Shown one piece after another: positions 32,489 to 39,869 of a stretch of DNA of 64,000 nucleotides; the stretch's first letter is position 1; every line of letters begins with the position of its first letter. The DNA lies in assembly GCF_028622115.1 (NCBI RefSeq), contig NZ_CP097263.1:1860001-1924000 (forward strand). Reading direction: 5' to 3'. The notes beneath the pieces were generated by a model. It searched no databases and was not told the DNA's origin. It saw nothing but the letters and a program-made list of their open reading frames with translations. The translations under genes were made by a program, and so were the position numbers. The DNA is from Kutzneria chonburiensis (GTDB lineage Bacteria; Actinomycetota; Actinomycetes; Mycobacteriales; Pseudonocardiaceae).

Positions 32489-33813
32489 CCGCCGTGTCGC
32501 GAGCGATCCTGCTCATGGCCACTCTGCTGTCCGCCTGCTACGCGGTCGCCGTGCTGCTGGAGTTCCTCAAGCCGGCCAACGGGGGAACCACCGCCGGCAT
32601 CTTCTACCCGGGCGTGCCGGTGGAGAACTTCATCCCGTTCTGGGGCGCGATCGCGAGCTGGCCGCTCGCGTTGGCGCTGGTCCTGTTGCGCCGCAAGCTG
32701 ATCGCTGCGGCGGTGCTCGTGCTGCCGTTCGTCATCGACCCGGTCATCGACCTGGTCCGGTTCTTCCCGCTCACGCTCTCGTGCCTGCCGACCACAGCGG
32801 CGGCGGTCTGGGCGATCCGTCGCACGCAGCGGCTGCGGCGGCTGCCCGGCGGCGTGCTGCCGACGGCGTTCGCGGGCGGCTTGCTGGTGGCGACCGGCTT
32901 CGGTGGCTCGATGAACGCGCTGAACATCGACTACGCGCCGGCGTTTCTGGTGTGGTCGAAGGTGCAGGGCATGCTCGCCCACCCCGACCTGGCGCGGCTG
33001 CGTGACGGCTCGTTCCAGCGGGAGTTGTTGGCCGCCAAGCAGTTGACCGGCACCTTGCTGGCGGTCGACGCCGGCGTGTTCGAGGAGCTGGGCAAAGGGC
33101 TGGTGATCGGCGCGATCTACCTGGCCACCCGGCAGCGCTGGCACGGCGTGGCCTCGGGCATCGTCGTCGGCGCCACCGTCGGCCTGGGGTTCAACCTGCT
33201 GGAGAGCGTCGAGTACATGACCGGCGACGGCGCCTTCCAGTTCTGGATCCGCCAGGCCGTGGGTCTGTTCGGCGCGCACACGGCATTCTCCGCGCTGGTC
33301 GGCGCCGGGTTCGGCATCGCCGGCCGGCTGGCCGATCCGCGCCGCCGCCGGCTGGTGATCGGGCTCGGCTTCGGCATGGCCATCTGCGGGCACTTCGCCA
33401 ACGACTCGATCCTCACCGTGGTCGCCGGTCGGCTGACCGTCGGCGACCCCACCCTGTCCGCGCTGGTGGTCCAGCCGCTGGCCGTGATCGCGTTGCAGCT
33501 GCCGTTCGTGCTGATGTACGTCTTGTTGCTGCGCAAGGGAATGCGTGACCAGTCCACGGCGATGGCGGCCGGCCTCACCGCGGCGGCGGCCGACGGCTCC
33601 GGCGCGGTCATCGGGGCCGAGGTGCCGATCCTGCTCGATGCGCGGCGGCGGTTCGGCCTCCGGCTGGCCACCTTCGCGCAGCGCGGCCTGCCGGCGTATC
33701 GATGGCTGACCGAGTTGCACGACCGGCAGCTCGAACTCGGCGTGACCATGGCGCCGGAGCTGCGCGCCCGAATCATCGACATGAAACGAAACCCCTGGGT
33801 GGTGGCCCCGTGA
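32485..33813 (+). CDS. PrsW-family intramembrane protease
   Basis: This 442-residue integral membrane protease of the PrsW/CPBP-related glutamic type has about ten helices. Active-site-type motifs are in order: FEELGKGLVIGAIYL (paired Glu, ~residue 195), GLGFNLLESVEYM (~235), GAHTAFSALVGAGFG (~265) and ICGHFANDSI (~310). In Bacillus, PrsW starts release of a sigma factor by cutting an anti-sigma factor. Here the substrate may be a membrane-bound neighbour (29807, 30678 or 31733 product). Length is greater than Bacillus PrsW because of a ~60-residue cytoplasmic tail (RLATFAQRGLPAYRW, then LRARIIDMKRNPWV). Coupled on both sides. Confidence 0.88.
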   Translation: MTAVSRAILLMATLLSACYAVAVLLEFLKPANGGTTAGIFYPGVPVENFIPFWGAIASWPLALALVLLRRKLIAAAVLVLPFVIDPVIDLVRFFPLTLSCLPTTAAAVWAIRRTQRLRRLPGGVLPTAFAGGLLVATGFGGSMNALNIDYAPAFLVWSKVQGMLAHPDLARLRDGSFQRELLAAKQLTGTLLAVDAGVFEELGKGLVIGAIYLATRQRWHGVASGIVVGATVGLGFNLLESVEYMTGDGAFQFWIRQAVGLFGAHTAFSALVGAGFGIAGRLADPRRRRLVIGLGFGMAICGHFANDSILTVVAGRLTVGDPTLSALVVQPLAVIALQLPFVLMYVLLLRKGMRDQSTAMAAGLTAAAADGSGAVIGAEVPILLDARRRFGLRLATFAQRGLPAYRWLTELHDRQLELGVTMAPELRARIIDMKRNPWVVAP

Positions 33814-34367
33814 GGTACCTGGTCGGACTGGTCGGCACCGTCGTCCTGATGCTGCTGGTGATGCCGGGGACGGCGTCGGCGTGCGAAGTCCGCTACGCCG
33901 CGGCCGCGGCCGCCGGCAATTGCGGTGACACCGGCAAGATCGTCGCCGTCTCCGTCACCGTGGCCGGCGGGTCGGTCAGCCTCGCCGCCGCACGATCGCT
34001 GATCCAGGCCACCGGCTTGTCCGCACGGGAGCTGGCCTCGGTTGACGCCCGGGTGCTCGAGTGGGCGTTGCGGCGCGCCGGCACCGTCGGCGACGAGCTC
34101 GAAGAGGTCGAGGCGGCCGCGGACGGACTGGCGGGGATGCGCGGCGCCGCCCGAAGCGGCGCCGGCAAAGTGGGCGATGTCGTGGGGTTCACCGAGAAGG
34201 AGATCCAGCACCCCATCGTCGAGGCCGAGGTCGCCCAGCAGTCGACGCCGCTGTACGACCCGCTCACGCCGTTGGCCCTCGGACTGACCTTCGGCATGCA
34301 CGCCTGGGCCTTCCGCGACCGGCTGATGGTTCCCCTTCGTCGCATCGCCGGCGCGTTCCGGCGCTAG
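33810..34367 (+). CDS. Exported membrane protein, last gene of the PrsW operon
   Basis: This protein has 185 residues from GTG 33810 (GTGA overlap with the protease stop). A signal peptide (LVGLVGTVVLMLLVMPGTASA) is followed by two cysteines (CEVRY, GNCGD), an Ala/Glu-rich helical section (LEEVEAAADGLAGM) and a hydrophobic segment near the end (LTPLALGLTFGMHAWAF) before a basic tail. It is likely anchored at its C-terminus with a helical outer part. Not recognised. Its stop overlaps that of the convergent methyltransferase in the sequence CTAG. Confidence 0.72.
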   Translation: MRYLVGLVGTVVLMLLVMPGTASACEVRYAAAAAAGNCGDTGKIVAVSVTVAGGSVSLAAARSLIQATGLSARELASVDARVLEWALRRAGTVGDELEEVEAAADGLAGMRGAARSGAGKVGDVVGFTEKEIQHPIVEAEVAQQSTPLYDPLTPLALGLTFGMHAWAFRDRLMVPLRRIAGAFRR

Positions 34368-35221
34368 GGCTTGCGGGCGACCAGGCCGGCGATGCACTGC
34401 TCGACGTCGTTGAGCGGGGTCAGGCGGGGGCCGTCCGGCCACCAGTCGTCGCACAGCGCCAGGCCGGGGGCCTTGTTCAGGCCGGGCGGCATGAGTTCGA
34501 GGCCCTCGACGAAGGCCATGAGCTCCCGCTCGGTGCGGAACCGGCCGGAGCCCATGGGGCTGTGGATGAACAGCTGCTCCATCTTCTGGGCCAGCTCGGT
34601 CAGGCCGGGCGTCTCCGGGTCGAAGAAGTGGGCGATGATGACGAACGAGCCGCTGGGCAGGGCGGCGATGTACTCGCGCATCATGTCCGCGCCGTCGTCG
34701 GCGTTGTAGTGGTGCAGCGTGCCGACCTGGAGCAGCGCCAGCGGCCGGTCGAAGTCGATGTAGCGCCGGATCTCCTGATTGGCCAGCAGCTGGCCGGGCT
34801 GGAAGATGTCCTCGGCGACGACGTGCGTGTGCGGCGCGTCCTCCAGCAGCGCGCGGCCGTGGGCCAGCACCACCGGGTCGTTGTCGACGTAGACGACCAT
34901 GCTGTCCGGGTTGACCCGCTGCACGACCTGGTGGGTGTTCTCGGCGGTCGGCAGCCCGGAGCCGCAGTCCAGGAACTGCGTGACGCCGCCCTGCTCCGCC
35001 ACGAACCGCACGGCCCTGATCAGGAAGTTCCGGTTGGACCACGCCAGGTCGCGCACCTCGGGCGCCCGGGTGGCGACCTGCTGGAGCACCAGCCGGTCGA
35101 TCTCGTAGTTGTCCTTGCCGCCCAACGCCGCGTCGTACACGCGGGCGATGCTCGCCCGCGTGGTGTCCACGCCCACCGGTACCGAGCTCGGTGCGGCGTA
35201 CCCCAGATCCGACGACGACAT
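34364..35221 (-). CDS. SAM-dependent methyltransferase, SAV2177/DUF574 family
   Basis: This 285-residue cytoplasmic protein is typical of actinomycete genomes. The N-terminal signature is ARVYDAALGGKDNYEIDR; the SAM site motif is QFLDCGSGLPTAENTHQV, then VVYVDNDPVVLAHGRALL (acidic ribose-binding Asp) and LLQVGTLHH. The start is the ATG at 35221 with AAAGGGG upstream; a longer frame to 35296 is less likely. No substrate is known for the family, which occurs in many copies in streptomycetes. Confidence 0.9.
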   Translation of the reverse strand: MSSSDLGYAAPSSVPVGVDTTRASIARVYDAALGGKDNYEIDRLVLQQVATRAPEVRDLAWSNRNFLIRAVRFVAEQGGVTQFLDCGSGLPTAENTHQVVQRVNPDSMVVYVDNDPVVLAHGRALLEDAPHTHVVAEDIFQPGQLLANQEIRRYIDFDRPLALLQVGTLHHYNADDGADMMREYIAALPSGSFVIIAHFFDPETPGLTELAQKMEQLFIHSPMGSGRFRTERELMAFVEGLELMPPGLNKAPGLALCDDWWPDGPRLTPLNDVEQCIAGLVARKP

Positions 35222-35306
35222 CTCGCCCCTTTCGTGGACGGCGCGGAATTTCGCGGACTTCAACCGTAGTGGGTCGAGTGCGGACCGCAACGTCAACCCG
35301 TGTCCA

Positions 35307-36002
35307 TCACCGGAACGAGGTAATGGCGCGGCTGGCCATGGTGAACACCGTGTCGCATAGTTCGGGATCGTCCTGATCGGGCAGCCAGCGGTGGGCCGGG
35401 GTGTGGGCGGCGAGGGCGAAGGCGCAGGCGCGCAGGACGTCGAACTCGGGGCGGGTGCCGGGGTAGGCGAGCAGGGCGCGGACGAGCCCGGGTAAGGCGA
35501 GTAGTGGGTAGGCGGGGTCGTCGGCGGCGATCAGAGGTGGTTGGCCGGTTTCGGTGGAGGGCAGGACGACGGGTACGCCGCCGCCGAGGGGGTCGATGAC
35601 GGCGTCGGAGTGGTAGGTGATCTGGCGTAGTGGGTAGCTGAGTGCGTCGGTGGGTTCCCACGAGACGATGTCGCCGATGCCGGCGGCCAGCAGCAGCGTG
35701 CACAGCGTCGGTATGGCGGTCGATTCGACGATGACCACCCGTGCCGATGCCGGTGTTCGGCCGGTGCGGGAGAGCAGGACCAGTAGCCGTCCGGTGAGGC
35801 CGACGGCGGTCATTTCCTCGCGGGTGAGGCAGGGGACGTCGGTGAACTCGGCCTTGCGGCGGCGGGCGTGGGCTTGATCGATGCCGCCGAGGTAGATGGC
35901 GTCGTAGTGGCTGGTCAGGGGCACGATGTCGAGGCCGGGGATCTTTTCCGGCAGCTCGGTGTCGGCGTCACCGATGATCGCCACGCGCGGCGTGTGTTCC
36001 AT
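35307..36002 (-). CDS. Unrecognised protein with Rossmann-like start (231 aa)
   Basis: The ATG at 36002 has GGAGG upstream. The protein begins PRVAIIGDADTELPEKIPG, a beta strand plus Gly-Asp turn as in nucleotide- or phosphate-binding folds, then YLGGID, VIVESTAIPTLCTLLLAAG and a C-terminal helical part (LLALPGLVRALLAYPG). A His-Arg-Trp (PAHRWLPDQDDPE) is near the end. Soluble and probably cytoplasmic. I cannot assign a family. It is flanked by the methyltransferase and the kinase in the same direction but with gaps of 85 and 142 bp. Confidence 0.7.
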   Translation of the reverse strand: MEHTPRVAIIGDADTELPEKIPGLDIVPLTSHYDAIYLGGIDQAHARRRKAEFTDVPCLTREEMTAVGLTGRLLVLLSRTGRTPASARVVIVESTAIPTLCTLLLAAGIGDIVSWEPTDALSYPLRQITYHSDAVIDPLGGGVPVVLPSTETGQPPLIAADDPAYPLLALPGLVRALLAYPGTRPEFDVLRACAFALAAHTPAHRWLPDQDDPELCDTVFTMASRAITSFR

Positions 36003-36144
36003 CGGTCCTCCACTGCCCCGCTCCATGCAATTGAAGATTATCGCAACTCTTTGACACCGTGGGGCGGGGGTGAGTCCCAGGTCAGGGTTCCGGCGTCGAT
36101 GTCCGCGCACACGGCACGGATCCAGTGCAGGTTCAGGAACGAAG
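36003..36144. promoter_or_regulatory. Intergenic region before the 35307 gene
   Basis: These 142 bp contain an AT-rich core (GCAATTGAAGATTATCGCAAC). On the minus strand it gives a good -10, GATAAT (36042-36037), about 35 bp before the start codon. No fitting -35 is seen. The promoter is likely but not proven. Confidence 0.35.
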
Positions 36145-37287
36145 CTAGCCGTGCTTGCCGTTCCCCGGCCCCGGCTTGCCGTGGCCGGTCTTCTTGGCCT
36201 GACCGGGCGGCACACGGTTGACGGCGCCGGGATCACGTTTTTCAGGGCTGTCGACGCCGGCGGCCAGGTCAACACCTGGCGTCGTTGTGGCGGTTGGCGT
36301 TGTGGTCGGCGCCGGACTGGTCGTGGTCACGGCCGGGGCAGTGGTGGTTGCCGGGGAATCGGTGTCTCGGAGCGTGACTGCCAAAGCCGCGCCCGCCACG
36401 AGAAACACGACGGCCGCAGCGACCACTCGGCGCCGGCGCGGTTGCCGCGGCAGCGGCATCGTCGGCACGTCGACGTTCCCGAGCTGGGCGAACCGCTCAG
36501 CACAGTGCGCCGATGACGGCCGCTGTGCCGGATCGGCGCTGGTCATCGCGGCCAGCAGCGCCGCCAGCTCGACAGGCAGCCAATCCGGGATCACCGGGTC
36601 CCGCGTCAGCCGGGCGAGTGCGGCTTCCGCCTGCCCGCCTTGGAATTCCTGGTAGCCGGTCAGACATTGCAGCAGCACCAGACCCAGCGCGTAGACGTCG
36701 CAGGCCGGGGTGGCCTTCTCGCCGCGCACCTGTTCCGGGGCAAGGTAGGCGGCCGTGCCGACGATCTCCCCGGAGCGGGTGATGCTGTCGGCGTCGACCA
36801 GCCGGGCCAGGCCGAAGTCGGCCAGGTAGGCCTCGCCGTCCAGGTCGATCAGGATGTTCGACGGCTTGATGTCGCGATGCACGATGCCGCGGGAGTGCAC
36901 GTACGCCAGCGTCGGCAGCAGGCGGTTGGCCAAGGCCACCACCTCGTCGACAGTGGGTCGCTCCTTGGACAGCGCCAGGTGCAGGGCCGGGCCGTCCACC
37001 AGCCGCATCACCAGGTATCGGCCGTTCTCGTGCTGGCCGGCGTCGTAGACCGTGACCAGTCCCGGATGGGAGAGGCCGGCCAGCAGCCGGGCCTCGTCGT
37101 CGAACCGCCTGCGGTTGATCACGCTGGACGTCGAGGTGAACCGCTTGATCGCGACCGGGCGTTCCAGCTTCAGGTCGTAGGCCCGGTACACCTCCGCCAT
37201 CGCGCCGGCGCCCACCAGCGCGCCGATCCGGTAGCGGCGGGACAGCAACGGTCTCTCGCCCGCCGCGCTGAACGGGTCACCCTCCAT
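36145..37287 (-). CDS. PknB-like transmembrane Ser/Thr protein kinase
   Basis: This 380-residue protein has an intact kinase domain (~residues 15-270): GAGAMAEVYRAYD (glycine loop), Lys in PVAIKRF, HRDIKPSNI (catalytic loop), ADFGLARLVD, GTAAYLAPEQ and DVYALG. One membrane helix (VVAAAVVFLVAGAALAVTL, ~292-312) is followed by a short Thr/Pro-rich outer tail (TTTSPAPTTTPTATTTPG), without PASTA repeats. So it may sense through partners rather than peptidoglycan. The ATG at 37287 has GGGAGGG upstream. Targets unknown. Confidence 0.93.
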   Translation of the reverse strand: MEGDPFSAAGERPLLSRRYRIGALVGAGAMAEVYRAYDLKLERPVAIKRFTSTSSVINRRRFDDEARLLAGLSHPGLVTVYDAGQHENGRYLVMRLVDGPALHLALSKERPTVDEVVALANRLLPTLAYVHSRGIVHRDIKPSNILIDLDGEAYLADFGLARLVDADSITRSGEIVGTAAYLAPEQVRGEKATPACDVYALGLVLLQCLTGYQEFQGGQAEAALARLTRDPVIPDWLPVELAALLAAMTSADPAQRPSSAHCAERFAQLGNVDVPTMPLPRQPRRRRVVAAAVVFLVAGAALAVTLRDTDSPATTTAPAVTTTSPAPTTTPTATTTPGVDLAAGVDSPEKRDPGAVNRVPPGQAKKTGHGKPGPGNGKHG

Positions 37288-37356
37288 GTGCCGGCCCTCC
37301 CGTGCTCTGCGACGACCACCGGGGTTACCCGCGGCGGCCCCGCATACACCGCCGAA

Positions 37357-38304
37357 TCACGTGACCTTTTGCGGCACAAGCACGACCTTGCCCGTGGTGC
37401 GCCGGCCGACGAGATCGGCGAAGGCCCGGCTCGCCTCGGCCAGCGGATACCGCGAGCCGGTGACCGGACGCAGGCGGCCCTGCGCGGTCAGGCTCAGCAG
37501 CTCGGCCAACGGCTCCCGGTAGCCCAGCTCCAGCGCCGGCCGCAGCCAGAACCCGGCCACGGTGAGGTTGCGGCGGGACAGCACGGACGGGTCGACCGCC
37601 GGACGGCCGCGCTTGCCGGCGTCGCCGTAGCTGACCAGTCGTCCGAACTGGGCCAGCGCGTCCAGCCCGGCGGTGATCGCGTCGCCGCCGTTGGCGTCCA
37701 GCACCACGTCCACGCCCTGGCCGTCGTTGGCCTGCCGGACGCGCTCGGCATAGCCGGTCGGCTCGCTGTCCACGGCGACGTCCGCGCCCAGATCGAGGGC
37801 CAGCCGGCGTTTGTCCGAAGTGGACGCTGCGGCGATCACCCGCCCGGCGCCGAACTCCCGGGCCAGCTGGACCGCGAGCGAGCCGACGCCGCCGGCCGCG
37901 GCGTTGACCACCACCGACTCGCCGTCCCGCAACCGGGCTGAGCTGCGCAGCAGGTGCCAGGCGGTCAATCCCTGCACCAGCAGGGCCAGAGCCTGCTCGT
38001 CGGTGACGCCGTCGGGCAGGTCCACCGCGGCGTCGGCCGGGATCGACGCCTGCTCGGCGAAGCCGCCGCCGTCGAAGGTCAGGCCGACGACCCGGCGGCC
38101 GTCGGCCGTGCGGCCGGCCACCTCGGTGCCGGGCACGAAGGGCAGGTCGACCGCGGGGGAGTAGGTGCCGGCCACCCGGGAGACGTCGGCGTAGTTGACG
38201 CCGGCCGCCGTGACCGTGACGACGAGGTCGCCGACGGGTGCGTCGATCTCGCTGACCGTGAGGACCTCGGGGCCGCCGAACCGCGTGACGTGGATTGCCT
38301 GCAT
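37357..38304 (-). CDS. NADPH:quinone reductase-like, zinc-independent MDR dehydrogenase
   Basis: This 315-residue cytoplasmic medium-chain reductase has a GroES-like half (MQAIHVTRFGGPEVL, then AGVNYADVSRVAGTY and PFVPGTEVAG), a Rossmann half with VVNAAAGGVGSLAVQLAREFG, then LGADVAVD and VLDANGGD. Zinc-binding cysteines are absent, as in QOR/CurA-type quinone reductases. The strict start is the ATG at 38304. It is divergent from the S51 peptidase gene (68 bp). Confidence 0.9.
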   Translation of the reverse strand: MQAIHVTRFGGPEVLTVSEIDAPVGDLVVTVTAAGVNYADVSRVAGTYSPAVDLPFVPGTEVAGRTADGRRVVGLTFDGGGFAEQASIPADAAVDLPDGVTDEQALALLVQGLTAWHLLRSSARLRDGESVVVNAAAGGVGSLAVQLAREFGAGRVIAAASTSDKRRLALDLGADVAVDSEPTGYAERVRQANDGQGVDVVLDANGGDAITAGLDALAQFGRLVSYGDAGKRGRPAVDPSVLSRRNLTVAGFWLRPALELGYREPLAELLSLTAQGRLRPVTGSRYPLAEASRAFADLVGRRTTGKVVLVPQKVT

Positions 38305-38372
38305 GCCTTCGCACGATATCCGAGCATGATCGGGTCGGGCACGGCATGTGCAGGATACGAAGTGGAGGCAGT

Positions 38373-39035
38373 GTGAAGCTCTTGCTGACGTCGGGCGGCG
38401 TCACCAACCCGAGCATTCAAGCGGCGCTCGTGGAGCTCCTCGGCAGGCCGATCTCGGACTGCCACGCCCTCTGCATCCCGACAGCGCAGTGGGGTCACCC
38501 GATGTGCGGACCGAAATCGGTGCGGGGATTCGTGGCGGCCGAGCCCAGGTGGCGGCATTTCTCGGGTCTGGGCTGGGCGTCGCTCGGCGTCCTCGAACTG
38601 ACCGCGCTGCCGACGATCGGCGCGCGGCGATGGGTTCCCTGGGTTCGGGAGGCGGACGTGCTGCTGGCCGACGGCGGCGATGCGACGTACCTGTGCCACT
38701 GGATGCGGGAGTCCGGTCTGGCCGATCTGCTGCCGTCGCTGACCGACACGGTCTGGGTGGGAGTGAGCGCCGGCAGCATGGTGATGACGCCGCGGATCGG
38801 GACGTACTTCGTGGAGTGGCCGTCGGCGGCGGACGACCGGACGCTGGGAGTCGTCGACTTCTCGATCTTCCCGCACCTGGACGCCTTCCCGACGAACACC
38901 CTGGCCGACGCGGAGCGGTGGGCGGCCGACCTCGGTGTCCCGGCCTACGCCATTGATGAGCAGACGGCCATCAAGGTTGTGGACGGGACCGTCGAGGTGG
39001 TGTCCGAAGGCCGCTGGACGACGTTCGGCGATTGA
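38373..39035 (+). CDS. Peptidase E-like (family S51) protein
   Basis: This 220-residue cytoplasmic protein of the aspartyl dipeptidase fold has nucleophile Ser in WVGVSAGSMVM, the GGD motif in LLADGGDATYLCHWM, and a later His in DFSIFPHLD. The GTG at 38373 follows GGAGG. Family S51 cleaves Asp-X dipeptides or acts as cyanophycinase. The substrate is not known here. It lies 16 bp before the ArsR gene, whose operator begins 11 bp after its stop codon. Confidence 0.85.
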   Translation: MKLLLTSGGVTNPSIQAALVELLGRPISDCHALCIPTAQWGHPMCGPKSVRGFVAAEPRWRHFSGLGWASLGVLELTALPTIGARRWVPWVREADVLLADGGDATYLCHWMRESGLADLLPSLTDTVWVGVSAGSMVMTPRIGTYFVEWPSAADDRTLGVVDFSIFPHLDAFPTNTLADAERWAADLGVPAYAIDEQTAIKVVDGTVEVVSEGRWTTFGD

Positions 39036-39046
39036 CTCGGCCGGAG

Positions 39047-39080
39047 CCGTCATGTTTCATGTCGGCATGAAACATGACGG
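39047..39080. promoter_or_regulatory. 34-bp inverted repeat over the ArsR start, probable operator
   Basis: CCGTCATGTTTCATG (39047-39061) and its exact complement CATGAAACATGACGG (39066-39080) are separated by TCGG. Arms of 15 bp are far longer than expected by chance. Both candidate start codons of the ArsR gene (39052 and 39067) lie inside the arms, so a bound protein would cover the translation start. Confidence 0.75.
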
Positions 39081-39777
39081 TGCCGAGGCGCTGCGGGCGG
39101 CGGCGGAGGCCATGGCCGAGCTGGGCAAGCAGCTCGCGCACCCGTTGCGGTTGCTGCTCCTGACGTACGTCAGCGAGCACGGCCCGTGTGCGTTCAGCGA
39201 GTTGGTGGAGGTCGCGGGGGCGTCGCAGGCCCAGGTCGGCAACCACCTCACCGTGCTCAGATCGGCCGGCCTGCTGGTGACGGAGCGCCGTGGGCGGCAG
39301 AGCCTGTACCGGCTGCCGAACGCGGATCTGGCCGAGTTGCTGGCCAACCTCGGTGCCGCGGCCGGCGTGTCGGCCGTGGACGTGCCGGTGGCCCGGCCCG
39401 GGGAGGAGGCCCGCTGCTGCTACGACCACGTCGGCGGTCGTCTCGGCGTGGCGGTGTTGCGGACGCTGCTGGAACGCGATGCCGTGATCGGCGATCCGGC
39501 CGGTGCCGACGATCTCGTGCCTGGTGCCGGTGCGGACACCGTGCTGCCGGAGTTCGGCGTTGCCGAATGGGCGCAGCTGCACGGAACCAGGCGACGGTTT
39601 GCCTACGGGTGTCCTGATTGGACGGAGAAGGCCCCGCATCTGGGCGGTGCGCTCGGTGCGGCGGTGGCGGAGAGCATGCGCGAACGCCGCTGGACCAAGC
39701 CGCGATCCGGCAGCCGGGCCTTGGACCTGACGCCGCGGGGCCGCAGCGCCCTGCGTGAACTGGGGGTATCGGTCTGA
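39052..39777 (+). CDS. ArsR-like winged-helix regulator with extra C-terminal domain
   Basis: This protein has 241 residues (or 236 from ATG 39067). The winged helix is at ~20-100: LAHPLRLLLLTYVSEHG, FSELVEVAGASQAQVGNHLTV, LLVTERRGRQSLYRL. The C-terminal ~120 residues carry ARCCYDHVGGRLGVAVL and a second part ending WTKPRSGSRALDLTPRGRSAL. CCYDH could bind a metal or a ligand. Autoregulation is likely from the operator over its start. It precedes the permease-PhzF-RidA unit by 92 bp and may control it. Confidence 0.87.
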   Translation: MFHVGMKHDGAEALRAAAEAMAELGKQLAHPLRLLLLTYVSEHGPCAFSELVEVAGASQAQVGNHLTVLRSAGLLVTERRGRQSLYRLPNADLAELLANLGAAAGVSAVDVPVARPGEEARCCYDHVGGRLGVAVLRTLLERDAVIGDPAGADDLVPGAGADTVLPEFGVAEWAQLHGTRRRFAYGCPDWTEKAPHLGGALGAAVAESMRERRWTKPRSGSRALDLTPRGRSALRELGVSV

Positions 39778-39869
39778 GCCCATGAGTGGCTCGGCTGGGG
39801 GATCAACCGCACCGGAATCGACCGATTCCGTGCTCTGCCCTGCTCATAAGCAATCCCCGGAGGATCCCC

